NCBI GenBank assembly: GCA_022710245.1
Contig: JAKLHH010000312.1
Coordinates: 1-7,945 of the forward strand
Direction: 5' to 3'
Length of the DNA stretch: 7,945 nt
DNA from: Myxococcota bacterium
GTDB taxonomy: Bacteria; Myxococcota; Polyangia; GCA-2747355; JAKLHH01
In this document: in pieces, positions 1-4,888 of the stretch
Position numbering within the stretch: position 1 is the first letter of the stretch
Layout of the letters: every line of letters begins with the position of its first letter
Position numbers and translations under genes: made by a program
Notes under the pieces: model-generated
Database searches by the model: none
Told to the model about the DNA's origin: nothing
What the model saw: only the letters and a program-made list of their open reading frames with translations

Positions 1-439
1 CCGCGTCCTCGAGGGTGAAGCCGCTGCGCGCCGTGGCTCCTGGCGGCGTCCAGAAGGGGGCGCGCTGCGCCAGGTTCAGCCGGCGCGCCGCCAGGGTGGC
101 GACGCCGGTGCTGCAGGCGACCGCGATCTGGTTCTGCAGGTACTCCTCGTTCTGCCAGTACGACTCGCGGGAGAGGTCCACCACCTCGCGGACCTTGCTC
201 CCCAGCACCTCGGGCGGCGTCTTGCTGATGAGGACGGCGGCGCTGGCGCGGTAGACGCGGACGCGGGTGAAGGTCCACAGCGCGGCGGCGGTGACCACCA
301 CCAGCACGGCGGCGGCGATCAGCCACTTCCGCTTGCGGATCACGTCGAGGTGCTGCTGGAGGTCCAGCACTGGCTCATGATCAGTCGGTCCCTGTTGCTG
401 CTGGGGCATCGCTGGCGAGACCTTCTTCTTCCCCCGCAT
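1..439 (-). CDS. Wzz/GumC-type polysaccharide chain-length determinant (5' part)
   Basis: Partial gene on the minus strand; the first 146 codons are visible and the rest lies beyond the left edge. Family members are inner-membrane polysaccharide copolymerases that set chain length or assist export of O-antigen, capsule or exopolysaccharide. After a basic, Gln-rich start (RGKKK, PQQQQ) comes the typical entry motif HLDVIRKRKW at about residues 30-39. A membrane helix follows at about 39-58, then the periplasmic beginning VYRASAAVLISKTPPEVLG at about 62-80, which matches the conserved N-terminal Wzz fold. A strong Shine-Dalgarno, GGGAGGAGG (456..448), lies 8 nt before the ATG and supports this start over the internal Met at residue 11. 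No tyrosine-kinase domain is visible, but a C-terminal fusion cannot be excluded. The gene probably opens an exopolysaccharide operon continuing leftward. The family call is firm; the exact subtype is not. Confidence 0.85.
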   Translation of the reverse strand, partial: MRGKKKVSPAMPQQQQGPTDHEPVLDLQQHLDVIRKRKWLIAAAVLVVVTAAALWTFTRVRVYRASAAVLISKTPPEVLGSKVREVVDLSRESYWQNEEYLQNQIAVACSTGVATLAARRLNLAQRAPFWTPPGATARSGFTLEDA

Positions 440-488
440 TGCCACGGCCTCCTCCCGGGTTCCCGACTCTGATCATCTTTCGAGGAGC

Positions 489-501
489 AGTATCCGATAC
501 T
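489..501. promoter_or_regulatory. Perfect 13-base palindrome (possible operator)
   Basis: AGTATC-C-GATACT is a perfect inverted repeat of two 6-base arms around one base. It covers the proposed -10 box and start site of the Wzz-like gene, where a repressor would bind. The binding protein is unknown. Confidence 0.4.
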
Positions 502-509
502 ACAACAAA

Positions 510-529
510 TTCTTGCAGCGTAACAAGAA
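510..529. promoter_or_regulatory. Inverted repeat TTCTTG-N8-CAAGAA (operator or weak terminator)
   Basis: Perfect 6-base arms (510-515 and 524-529) are separated by 8 bases. On the minus strand the repeat overlaps the proposed -35 box of the Wzz-like gene and is followed by TTTGTTG. It could therefore be either an operator or a weak A/U-stem terminator for the upstream peptide-modification operon, whose last stop lies at 557-559. Confidence 0.35.
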
Positions 530-556
530 AGCGCAGGTCGGTGGATTGCTACTTAC

Positions 557-1348
557 TCATCCGATCGAGTCGAGCGCCGCGCAGGCCTCCTCGACCGAGC
601 CGGTCACCAGCTCGTAACCTGGCGTCTTGCCAGCCGTCGCGAGGAGGATGGCCCGCGCCTCCTGGGTGGGTCGCTGGGCGCAGCTCCACAGCCGGCAGGT
701 GAGCTCGCCGGCGCTGATCCGCCGCAGGCCGCTCCCCGCGGCGCCGTGACCGATGAGGACGACGGCCGCCAGGGGCTGGGCGCGGTGCTCACGCTGGAGC
801 GGCGCCGGGTGGACGAGCGTGCCCCGCTCGGCGCCTGGCTCGGCGCGGATCGCGTACGGGCAGAGCTCGGCGCCGGGCGGGATCTCCGCGGCGGGATCCG
901 GCAGGGTGAGCGGCCGGGTCAGGCCACGCACGCTGGCCGCGCCGTCGATCAGGGCGAGCTCGTCGGTCAGGTAGCGTGCGCCCCGGCCGAGGAGCGCCAG
1001 CGCCAGCGTGGTCTTGCCCGCCCCCGACGGTCCGGCGAGGATCCAGGCCCCGCCTGGCCAGCCGAGCGCGGCCGCGTGGAGCGCGAGCCCCGGCGAGCGC
1101 GCCAGCGCCTGGTCGTAGAGGTCACGCTCGAAGACGGGGGCGAGGTCCCGCTCGTCGTCGACCACGCAGCGGAGCTCGTCACCGCGCTCGAGGCACGGCG
1201 GCCCGCCCGTCACGCGGTAGCGGACGGCCTCGCCGCCCTCGGGCGAGCCGTAGGTGGCGGTGAGGGCGCGCAGCGGCGGCGCCAGCTCGTCGGCCGCCAC
1301 CTCGAGGTGGACGTCGAGCTCGAGCGCCCGGAAGGCGGCGCGCCACAT
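557..1348 (-). CDS. HprK-like P-loop kinase of the peptide-modification operon
   Basis: A 263-residue protein related to HPr kinase/phosphorylase. Known relatives include HprK-related kinases found beside PqqD-like proteins, and lasso-peptide kinases that phosphorylate the precursor peptide. The N-terminal half (about 1-85) is poorly conserved. The kinase core begins with LALHAAAL (88-95), followed by a clear Walker A loop GPSGAGKTT (106-114) and YLTDELALID (126-135), whose acidic pair D129/E130 is placed like the conserved Asp after the P-loop in this family. It is shorter than classical HprK (about 310 residues), and I do not see the C-terminal signature needed for HPr phosphorylase activity, so regulation of a PTS system is unlikely. 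The ATG overlaps the PqqD-like stop by one base (TGATG), so translation is probably coupled. It is the last gene of the operon. The fold is well supported; the substrate is inferred, most likely the operon's own peptide or a partner. Confidence 0.75.
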   Translation of the reverse strand: MWRAAFRALELDVHLEVAADELAPPLRALTATYGSPEGGEAVRYRVTGGPPCLERGDELRCVVDDERDLAPVFERDLYDQALARSPGLALHAAALGWPGGAWILAGPSGAGKTTLALALLGRGARYLTDELALIDGAASVRGLTRPLTLPDPAAEIPPGAELCPYAIRAEPGAERGTLVHPAPLQREHRAQPLAAVVLIGHGAAGSGLRRISAGELTCRLWSCAQRPTQEARAILLATAGKTPGYELVTGSVEEACAALDSIG

Positions 1349-1623
1349 CAGCGTCCCCGCGCGTCCTCGAGCAGGCCGTGGGACGCGAGCTCCGCGACCA
1401 GGCGCTCCACGTCGGCCCGCGCCCGGGCCGGGTCGAGCTCCACGAAGGCCTCGCAGAGGAGGGAGGCCAGCTCGTCCAGCTCCAGCTCGCCGCCCGCGAG
1501 CTCCCAGAGGACGCCGCCCGTCGGGTTGAGCACCACCGCGCGCTCGCCGTCGGCGGAGAGCACCACCAGCTCGCCGTCGGGGAGCTCGCGGTGCGTGGCG
1601 CCGGCCGCCCGGCGGGGCCTCAT
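1348..1623 (-). CDS. PqqD-family peptide chaperone (RRE domain protein)
   Basis: A 91-residue stand-alone PqqD-like protein. Such proteins form a small winged-helix RiPP recognition element that binds a precursor leader and presents it to a radical SAM enzyme. The family pattern is plain: a beta-strand start GELVVLSADGERAVVLNPTGGVLWELAGG (17-45), then helices with ELASLLCEAF (51-60) and a final DVERLVAELASHGLLED (71-87). Length matches PqqD (about 90 residues). The start ATG overlaps the stop of the radical SAM gene by four bases (ATGA, 1620-1623), which fixes the start and excludes the longer upstream reading frame. Its position between the radical SAM enzyme and the HprK-like kinase recalls the HprK-related-kinase/PqqD pairs catalogued in other bacteria; membership in one named subsystem would need an HMM search. 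Confidence 0.85.
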   Translation of the reverse strand: MRPRRAAGATHRELPDGELVVLSADGERAVVLNPTGGVLWELAGGELELDELASLLCEAFVELDPARARADVERLVAELASHGLLEDARGR

Positions 1624-2774
1624 CGCGCGGCCTCGCCGAGCGCGGCGAGCGCGCAGGCGGTCAGGCGGCAGTCGAGGCAGGGGAGCGCCCGTCGCGCCTG
1701 CGCGAGCCGCGCCGCCGGGTCCTGCCCCGCCGGCAGCGCGGGCGCCGCGAGGATCGCGCGCAGGCTGCGCCCGCCGGCGACGCTCCCCAGCTGATCGCGG
1801 CGGTTGAAGATGCAGGGGTAGACCGCGCCGTCGGCGGCGACCGCGAGCCGGCCGCGGCGGCGCTCCATCCCGGGCGGCGCGGGCGGGGCGTCCGGCGGCA
1901 CGCTGGCGTCGGGCGGCTCGCTGGCGCGCGCGGGCGGGAGCGCGCCCTCGAAGAGCTCGCCGCGCCCCACCGCGGCGCTCCACCCCACGCCCACCGCCGC
2001 GAGGCCGAGCCCCGAGAGGAGCGCCTGAGTGGCGGCCAGGTCGCCCTCGTTCTCGCGCATCACGACGATGGCGGCGCGCGCCGGCAGCCCGCGCGCGAGG
2101 ACGGCCTCGATGGCGGCGAGGGTGCGCCGCTGGCTGCCCGGCGTGCGCGTGATGGCGTCGTGGACCTCGGCGCGGTGCGAGTAGAAGGAGAAGGCGAAGG
2201 CCGGGCGCAGCGCGGCCAGCTCGTCGAGGAGCGCGCCCTCGAGGAGGAGCCCGTTCGTGTAGAGCTCGCAGGCGAGGCCCCGCTCGCCGGCCCGCGCCGC
2301 CAGCGCGACGACGTCCTCGTGGAGGAGCGGCTCGCCGCCGGTGAGCTGCACGCGCTCGAAGCCGAGCTCGCGCGCCTCGTCGAGGAGCGCCTCGCAGCGG
2401 GCGCGGTCGAGGTGCGCCGAGGCCTCCGGGCTCGCCGAGGCGTAGCAGTGGACGCAGCGCTGGTTGCAGCGCGCGGTGAGCTCGAGGAAGAGCGTCTCGA
2501 AGCCCTCCAGCGCCAGCGCGCTCGCCGCGCTGAGCGGGAGCGCGGGCTCGCCGGCGAGGCGGGCGAGCCAGGCGCCGGCGGCGCCCTCGCCCGCGGCGGC
2601 CAGCGCCGGGCCGCGCTCGCCGCGGCTGAGCCAGCGCGTGAGCTCCTCCGCGAAGCGGCCGCCTGCGCGGAGCACCTCGCCGCTCGCCGCGTCGAGGAGC
2701 AAGAGCTCACCGTCGCGCCAGCTGGCCAGCGCCGCGCCGCGCGGGAGGATGCGGCCCTCGCGCGCCACGCTCAC
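1620..2774 (-). CDS. Radical SAM peptide-modifying enzyme (SPASM/twitch-like C-terminus)
   Basis: A 384-residue radical SAM protein. The N-terminal extension of about 90 residues contains DGELLLLDAASGEVL (21-35), loosely like a PqqD/RRE strand pair. The TIM-barrel core starts at FLELTARCNQRCVHCYAS, with the CxxxCxxC ligands C103, C107 and C110 binding the SAM-cleaving 4Fe-4S cluster and GGEP at 146-149 for SAM binding. The C-terminal part has VYPCIFNRR (C321), LGSV, then PCLDCRLTAC (C366, C369, C374). This is a reduced SPASM or twitch pattern likely to hold an auxiliary cluster, as in enzymes acting on RiPP precursors. I chose the GTG at 2774 because it overlaps the precursor stop (GTGA), a second GTG follows two codons later, and a longer frame to 2894 would run through the precursor gene. 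The reaction is unknown: thioether formation, epimerisation and other C-H chemistry are all possible. A Pro-rich linker lies at about 279-302. Confidence 0.87.
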   Translation of the reverse strand: MSVAREGRILPRGAALASWRDGELLLLDAASGEVLRAGGRFAEELTRWLSRGERGPALAAAGEGAAGAWLARLAGEPALPLSAASALALEGFETLFLELTARCNQRCVHCYASASPEASAHLDRARCEALLDEARELGFERVQLTGGEPLLHEDVVALAARAGERGLACELYTNGLLLEGALLDELAALRPAFAFSFYSHRAEVHDAITRTPGSQRRTLAAIEAVLARGLPARAAIVVMRENEGDLAATQALLSGLGLAAVGVGWSAAVGRGELFEGALPPARASEPPDASVPPDAPPAPPGMERRRGRLAVAADGAVYPCIFNRRDQLGSVAGGRSLRAILAAPALPAGQDPAARLAQARRALPCLDCRLTACALAALGEAAR

Positions 2775-3073
2775 GGCGGGTTCGGCTGCGCCGGGTTGCA
2801 CTGCGCGGGGTTGCAGCCCGGTCCGGGGTTGCAGGCGGCCGGGTGGCAGGGGTACGGCCCGCAGGGGTGCGGGTGGCAGGGCGCGGGCTTGCACTGGCTC
2901 GGCTGGCAGGAGACAGGTGGCGCGGCGTGGGCGTCCCTCGACGCGAGCAACGTGCCGATCACCGCGGGCGCCACGTAGACGCCGAGGCGAAGGAGCTTGC
3001 GCCTGGCGCGGGCGCGCGCGTCGAGGTGCTCCTCGGTCGCCCCCTCCTCCGGCCTCTCGTCACGTGTGGTCAC
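2771..3073 (-). CDS. Candidate precursor: signal-bearing C-x-P-x-x repeat peptide
   Basis: A small protein of 100 residues counted from a GTG at 3073. Residues 1-20 are acidic and Thr/Glu-rich. Residues 24-29 read RRKLLR, followed by a hydrophobic stretch GVYVAPAVIGTLLAS (31-45) and A-H-A (48-50), which resembles a twin-arginine signal peptide with a type I cleavage site. The tail (56-100) is built from units C-x-P-x-x: cysteines at 56, 61, 66, 71, 76, 81, 87 and 92, each with Pro two residues later, and a ninth unit where Cys is replaced by Pro (97). Position +1 is Q, K, H, G, H, N, N, N. There is no other recognisable domain. It is the first gene of an overlapping unit with radical SAM, PqqD-like and HprK-like genes, so it is the natural substrate candidate. 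No clear Shine-Dalgarno precedes the GTG; an upstream ATG at 3226 is rejected because it would overlap the divergent kinase gene. It could instead be a Cys-rich exported metal-binding protein. Confidence 0.72.
   Translation of the reverse strand: MTTRDERPEEGATEEHLDARARARRKLLRLGVYVAPAVIGTLLASRDAHAAPPVSCQPSQCKPAPCHPHPCGPYPCHPAACNPGPGCNPAQCNPAQPNPP
2774..2908 (-). repeat. Tandem C-x-P-x-x coding repeat (about 15-base period)
   Basis: The 3' end of the precursor gene repeats with a 15-base period: TGC, a variable codon, a proline codon, then two variable codons. Eight units carry Cys and a ninth carries Pro. One unit (the sixth, N-P-G-P-G) is one codon longer. The conserved points are amino-acid positions rather than exact DNA copies, since proline codons and flanking codons vary. 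That suggests selection on the peptide rather than a recent DNA duplication. Confidence 0.8.
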
Positions 3074-3188
3074 CAGTCGATGATACGCGCTCCGCGCGCG
3101 AGTCGGCAAGGCGCGCCGACCCGCACCGACCCGGCCCCGGCCCGCCCGACCCGAGCGGTAGAGTGGCAAATGGGACGCGGATGCGACT
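3074..3188. promoter_or_regulatory. Divergent promoter region with phased CCGACCCG repeats
   Basis: This 115-base gap must hold the promoters of the peptide operon (leftward) and the Ser/Thr kinase (rightward). It contains CCGACCCG at 3116, 3126 and 3146, with a one-mismatch copy CCGGCCCG at 3137, so the copies recur about every helical turn. There is also a perfect inverted repeat GTCGGC-N7-GCCGAC at 3102-3120. A weak -10-like TAGAGT (3159-3164) follows the repeats on the plus strand, without a good -35. High local G+C raises the chance of accidental repeats. Confidence 0.4.
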
Positions 3189-4628
3189 ATGATCGGCTCA
3201 CTCTCCATGGCAGCGTCGGATCCCATCGGGATGGTCCTGGAAGGGACCTACCGGATCGAGCGGATGATCGGGCGGGGCGCGATGAGCACCCTCTACGAGG
3301 CCTCGCACCTCCGTCTCTCGCGCCGCTTCGCGGTGAAGATCCTCTCGCCGTCGCTGGCCGTCCACGCGGAGGCGCTGGCGCGCTTCCGGCGCGAGGCCGA
3401 CGTCACCTCGGCGCTCGGGCACCTGAACATCCTCGACGTGGTGGACTTCAACCAGACCCCCGACGGGACGTCCTTCATCGTCATGGAGCTCCTCGAGGGC
3501 GAGGACCTCGGGCAACGGCTCGAGCGGGTGGAGCGGCTCGAGCTGCCGGCGGCGGTCTCCATCTTCCGCCAGGTCGCCTCGGCGGTGGCCGCCGCGCACG
3601 ACAAGGGCATCGTGCACCGCGACCTGAAGCCGCCGAACATCTATCTCTGCCGGCGCGCTGGCCGCGATGACTTCGTCAAGGTGGTCGACTTCGGCATCTC
3701 CAAGGTCCTCACCGAGGCGGAGATGACCCAGACCGACGTCATCCTCGGCAGCCCCGCGCACATGGCGCCCGAGCAGGCGGCGGGCCGCCCGTCCCAGGTC
3801 GACGCCCGCAGCGACGTCTACGCGCTCGGCGCCATCCTCTTCGAGATGCTGACCGGGCAGCCGCCGATCCTCGACGAGGCGCTCCCGGTCCTGCTGGAGA
3901 AGATCCTGCACGAGCCGGCGCCGCTCCTCTCCTCGTGCCGCGACGATCTGCCGGCCGAGCTCGACGCGGTGGTCGCGCGCGCGCTCGCCAAGGCCCGCGA
4001 GGAGCGCTTCCAGACCATGGCCGAGTTCGCGGCCGCGGTGGAGCGCGCGGTGGGCGGGTCGCTCGACGCGGCGGCCGCCGCCTTCGCCCTCGACGCGTGC
4101 ATCGGCTTCGAGCCGCAGCAGCAGGCCTCGGCGAGCGGTCTCTTCGCGGCGCGCACCGAGGTCAGCGAGCCGCCAGCCGGCTGGGATGTCTCGACGGAGG
4201 TCGAGCGGCCGACGGCCGTGGACCGCCCGGTCCGCAAGGTGCTCCCCTCGGTCGCCGAGGAGGTCGAGCCCGACGCGCTGACCCAGGTCGACGTGGAGCG
4301 CCCGACGGTGCCGAAGCCGCGCCCCGCAGCCGGGGCCAGCGGCGCCGGCGCCCCGTCCTCGCGTCCCGGCGGGCGGCTCCGGGAGGAGGCGGGCGGGCCG
4401 TCCTCGCGTCCGGCGGGGCCGCTCCGGGAGGAGGCAGGGGGCAGGAGGCAGCGCGGGGCGGGGGTCGCACCGCCCGCCGAGCCCGCGGAGCCCGATGAGG
4501 ACCTCGAGCCGCCGAGGCCGAGCGAGCGGCGCGACACCTTCGTGACGCCCTTCGCGATCGGAGCCGCCTGCAGCGCGGTCTTGATCGTGGCCGGCTTTCT
4601 GCTCCTGCGCCTGGCCGGGTGCACTTGA
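3189..4628 (+). CDS. Membrane-anchored Hanks-type Ser/Thr protein kinase
   Basis: A 479-residue serine/threonine kinase of the PknB/Hanks type. The kinase domain spans about 21-288: glycine loop IGRGAMSTLYEA (27-38), ATP-binding Lys50 in FAVKIL, partner Glu69, catalytic loop HRDLKPPN (143-150), DFG at 167-169 and MAPEQ (192-196). All catalytic residues are present, so it should be active; HRD with Arg before Asp suggests activation-loop phosphorylation. Residues 290-450 are a low-complexity Pro/Glu/Arg linker with TEVERPTAVDRP and TQVDVERPTVPKP and a 15-residue tandem repeat. A single membrane helix (about 453-475) ends the protein with only four residues outside, so it is a cytoplasmic kinase with a C-terminal anchor and no external sensor domain. 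The start is uncertain: ATG 3189 and the in-frame ATG 3207 both lack a clear Shine-Dalgarno. It is transcribed divergently from the peptide operon. Such kinases are abundant in Myxococcota; the substrate is unknown. Confidence 0.93.
   Translation: MIGSLSMAASDPIGMVLEGTYRIERMIGRGAMSTLYEASHLRLSRRFAVKILSPSLAVHAEALARFRREADVTSALGHLNILDVVDFNQTPDGTSFIVMELLEGEDLGQRLERVERLELPAAVSIFRQVASAVAAAHDKGIVHRDLKPPNIYLCRRAGRDDFVKVVDFGISKVLTEAEMTQTDVILGSPAHMAPEQAAGRPSQVDARSDVYALGAILFEMLTGQPPILDEALPVLLEKILHEPAPLLSSCRDDLPAELDAVVARALAKAREERFQTMAEFAAAVERAVGGSLDAAAAAFALDACIGFEPQQQASASGLFAARTEVSEPPAGWDVSTEVERPTAVDRPVRKVLPSVAEEVEPDALTQVDVERPTVPKPRPAAGASGAGAPSSRPGGRLREEAGGPSSRPAGPLREEAGGRRQRGAGVAPPAEPAEPDEDLEPPRPSERRDTFVTPFAIGAACSAVLIVAGFLLLRLAGCT
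4353..4442 (+). repeat. 45-base tandem duplication in the kinase linker
   Basis: Two adjacent 45-base copies (4353-4397 and 4398-4442) encode PSSRPGGRLREEAGG and PSSRPAGPLREEAGG, which differ at two residues. The copies lie in the disordered linker between kinase domain and membrane helix, keep the frame, and probably arose by a recent slippage or unequal exchange. Confidence 0.8.
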
Positions 4629-4630
4629 CG

Positions 4631-4646
4631 CACGCGCGCGCGCGTG
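4631..4646. repeat. Alternating CG palindrome
   Basis: CACGCGCGCGCGCGTG is a perfect 16-base palindrome of alternating purine-pyrimidine steps just after the kinase stop. Such tracts can adopt Z-DNA or a loopless cruciform, but in DNA this G+C-rich a run of this size may have no role. Confidence 0.5.
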
Positions 4647-4664
4647 AGAGGGCGAGAGGGCGCC

Positions 4665-4684
4665 GGCCGCGCTGCAGTGCGGCC
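4665..4684. terminator. Hairpin between kinase gene and small minus-strand frame (weak terminator candidate)
   Basis: GGCCGCGC-TGCA-GTGCGGCC forms an 8-pair stem (one G-U on the plus strand) with a four-base loop, 37 bases after the kinase stop. No proper U tract follows on either strand, so it may be a pause or Rho-assisted end rather than a standard intrinsic terminator. Confidence 0.35.
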
Positions 4685-4706
4685 TTGCCCCCGGCCCCTA
4701 GTCCCG

Positions 4707-4823
4707 CTACCAGGTGAGGAAGAGGTAGCCGCCGACCAGGGCCAGCGCGACGAGCACCGCCCCGGCCACGGCCCAGTGGGCGCGGGGCAGGCAGGGGGTC
4801 GGGGTGGAGATAGCCGTCCGCAC
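4707..4823 (-). CDS. Possible small single-helix membrane peptide
   Basis: A 38-residue frame on the minus strand starts at GTG 4823 and ends at TAG. After VRTAISTPTPCLPRAHW comes a strong membrane helix AVAGAVLVALALVGGYLFL (18-36) and a closing TW. Third codon positions in the helix are almost all G or C, as in the confident genes, and the hydrophobic run ends right at the stop; a chance frame rarely does both. Against it, no good Shine-Dalgarno precedes the GTG, no ATG is available in frame, and I recognise no family. It converges on the kinase gene and diverges from the pyrophosphatase gene, so it would need its own promoter in about 65 bases. It is a hypothetical peptide. Confidence 0.35.
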   Translation of the reverse strand: MRTAISTPTPCLPRAHWAVAGAVLVALALVGGYLFLTW

Positions 4824-4888
4824 GATCTGATCATCGGCGGGAGCGGCCGGCAGTTTAGGCCGGGATCGGCTCGCGCCAGGAGGTATCG

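Larger units (their letters stand above)
440..556 (-). promoter_or_regulatory. A+T-rich promoter region of the Wzz-like gene
   Basis: This 117-base gap is clearly richer in A+T than its surroundings and separates the stop of the HprK-like gene from the Wzz-like start. Reading the minus strand, a possible sigma70-type promoter is TTGTTA (526..521), an 18-nt spacer, then TAGTAT (502..497), each matching four of six consensus bases. Transcription would start near 490, leaving a leader of about 50 nt. Two perfect short inverted repeats overlap these boxes and are listed separately. The boxes are by-eye matches to the E. coli-type consensus, so the exact promoter is uncertain; that the region is regulatory is more secure. 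Confidence 0.45.

Noticed and set aside
1624..1983. Longer frame (from 1983) ahead of the PqqD-like protein
   Set aside because: It runs inside the radical SAM gene in another frame and is Arg/Ala-rich. The PqqD domain begins right after the ATG at 1623.
2775..2894. Longer start (2894) for the radical SAM gene
   Set aside because: The added 40 residues are the repeat-coding region read in another frame. The GTG overlapping the precursor stop gives a compact coupled start.
3164..3178. Sigma54-like TGGCA with GG-N10-GC spacing upstream of the kinase
   Set aside because: The -24 half matches well but the -12 half reads ACGC instead of TTGC, and transcription would begin at or after the first ATG. 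It would fit only the second start at 3207, so the evidence is too weak to call.
3074..3226. Longer start (ATG 3226) for the precursor gene
   Set aside because: It would overlap the divergent kinase start by 38 bases and adds 51 basic, uncharacteristic residues. The GTG at 3073 gives an ordinary short N-terminus before the signal segment.
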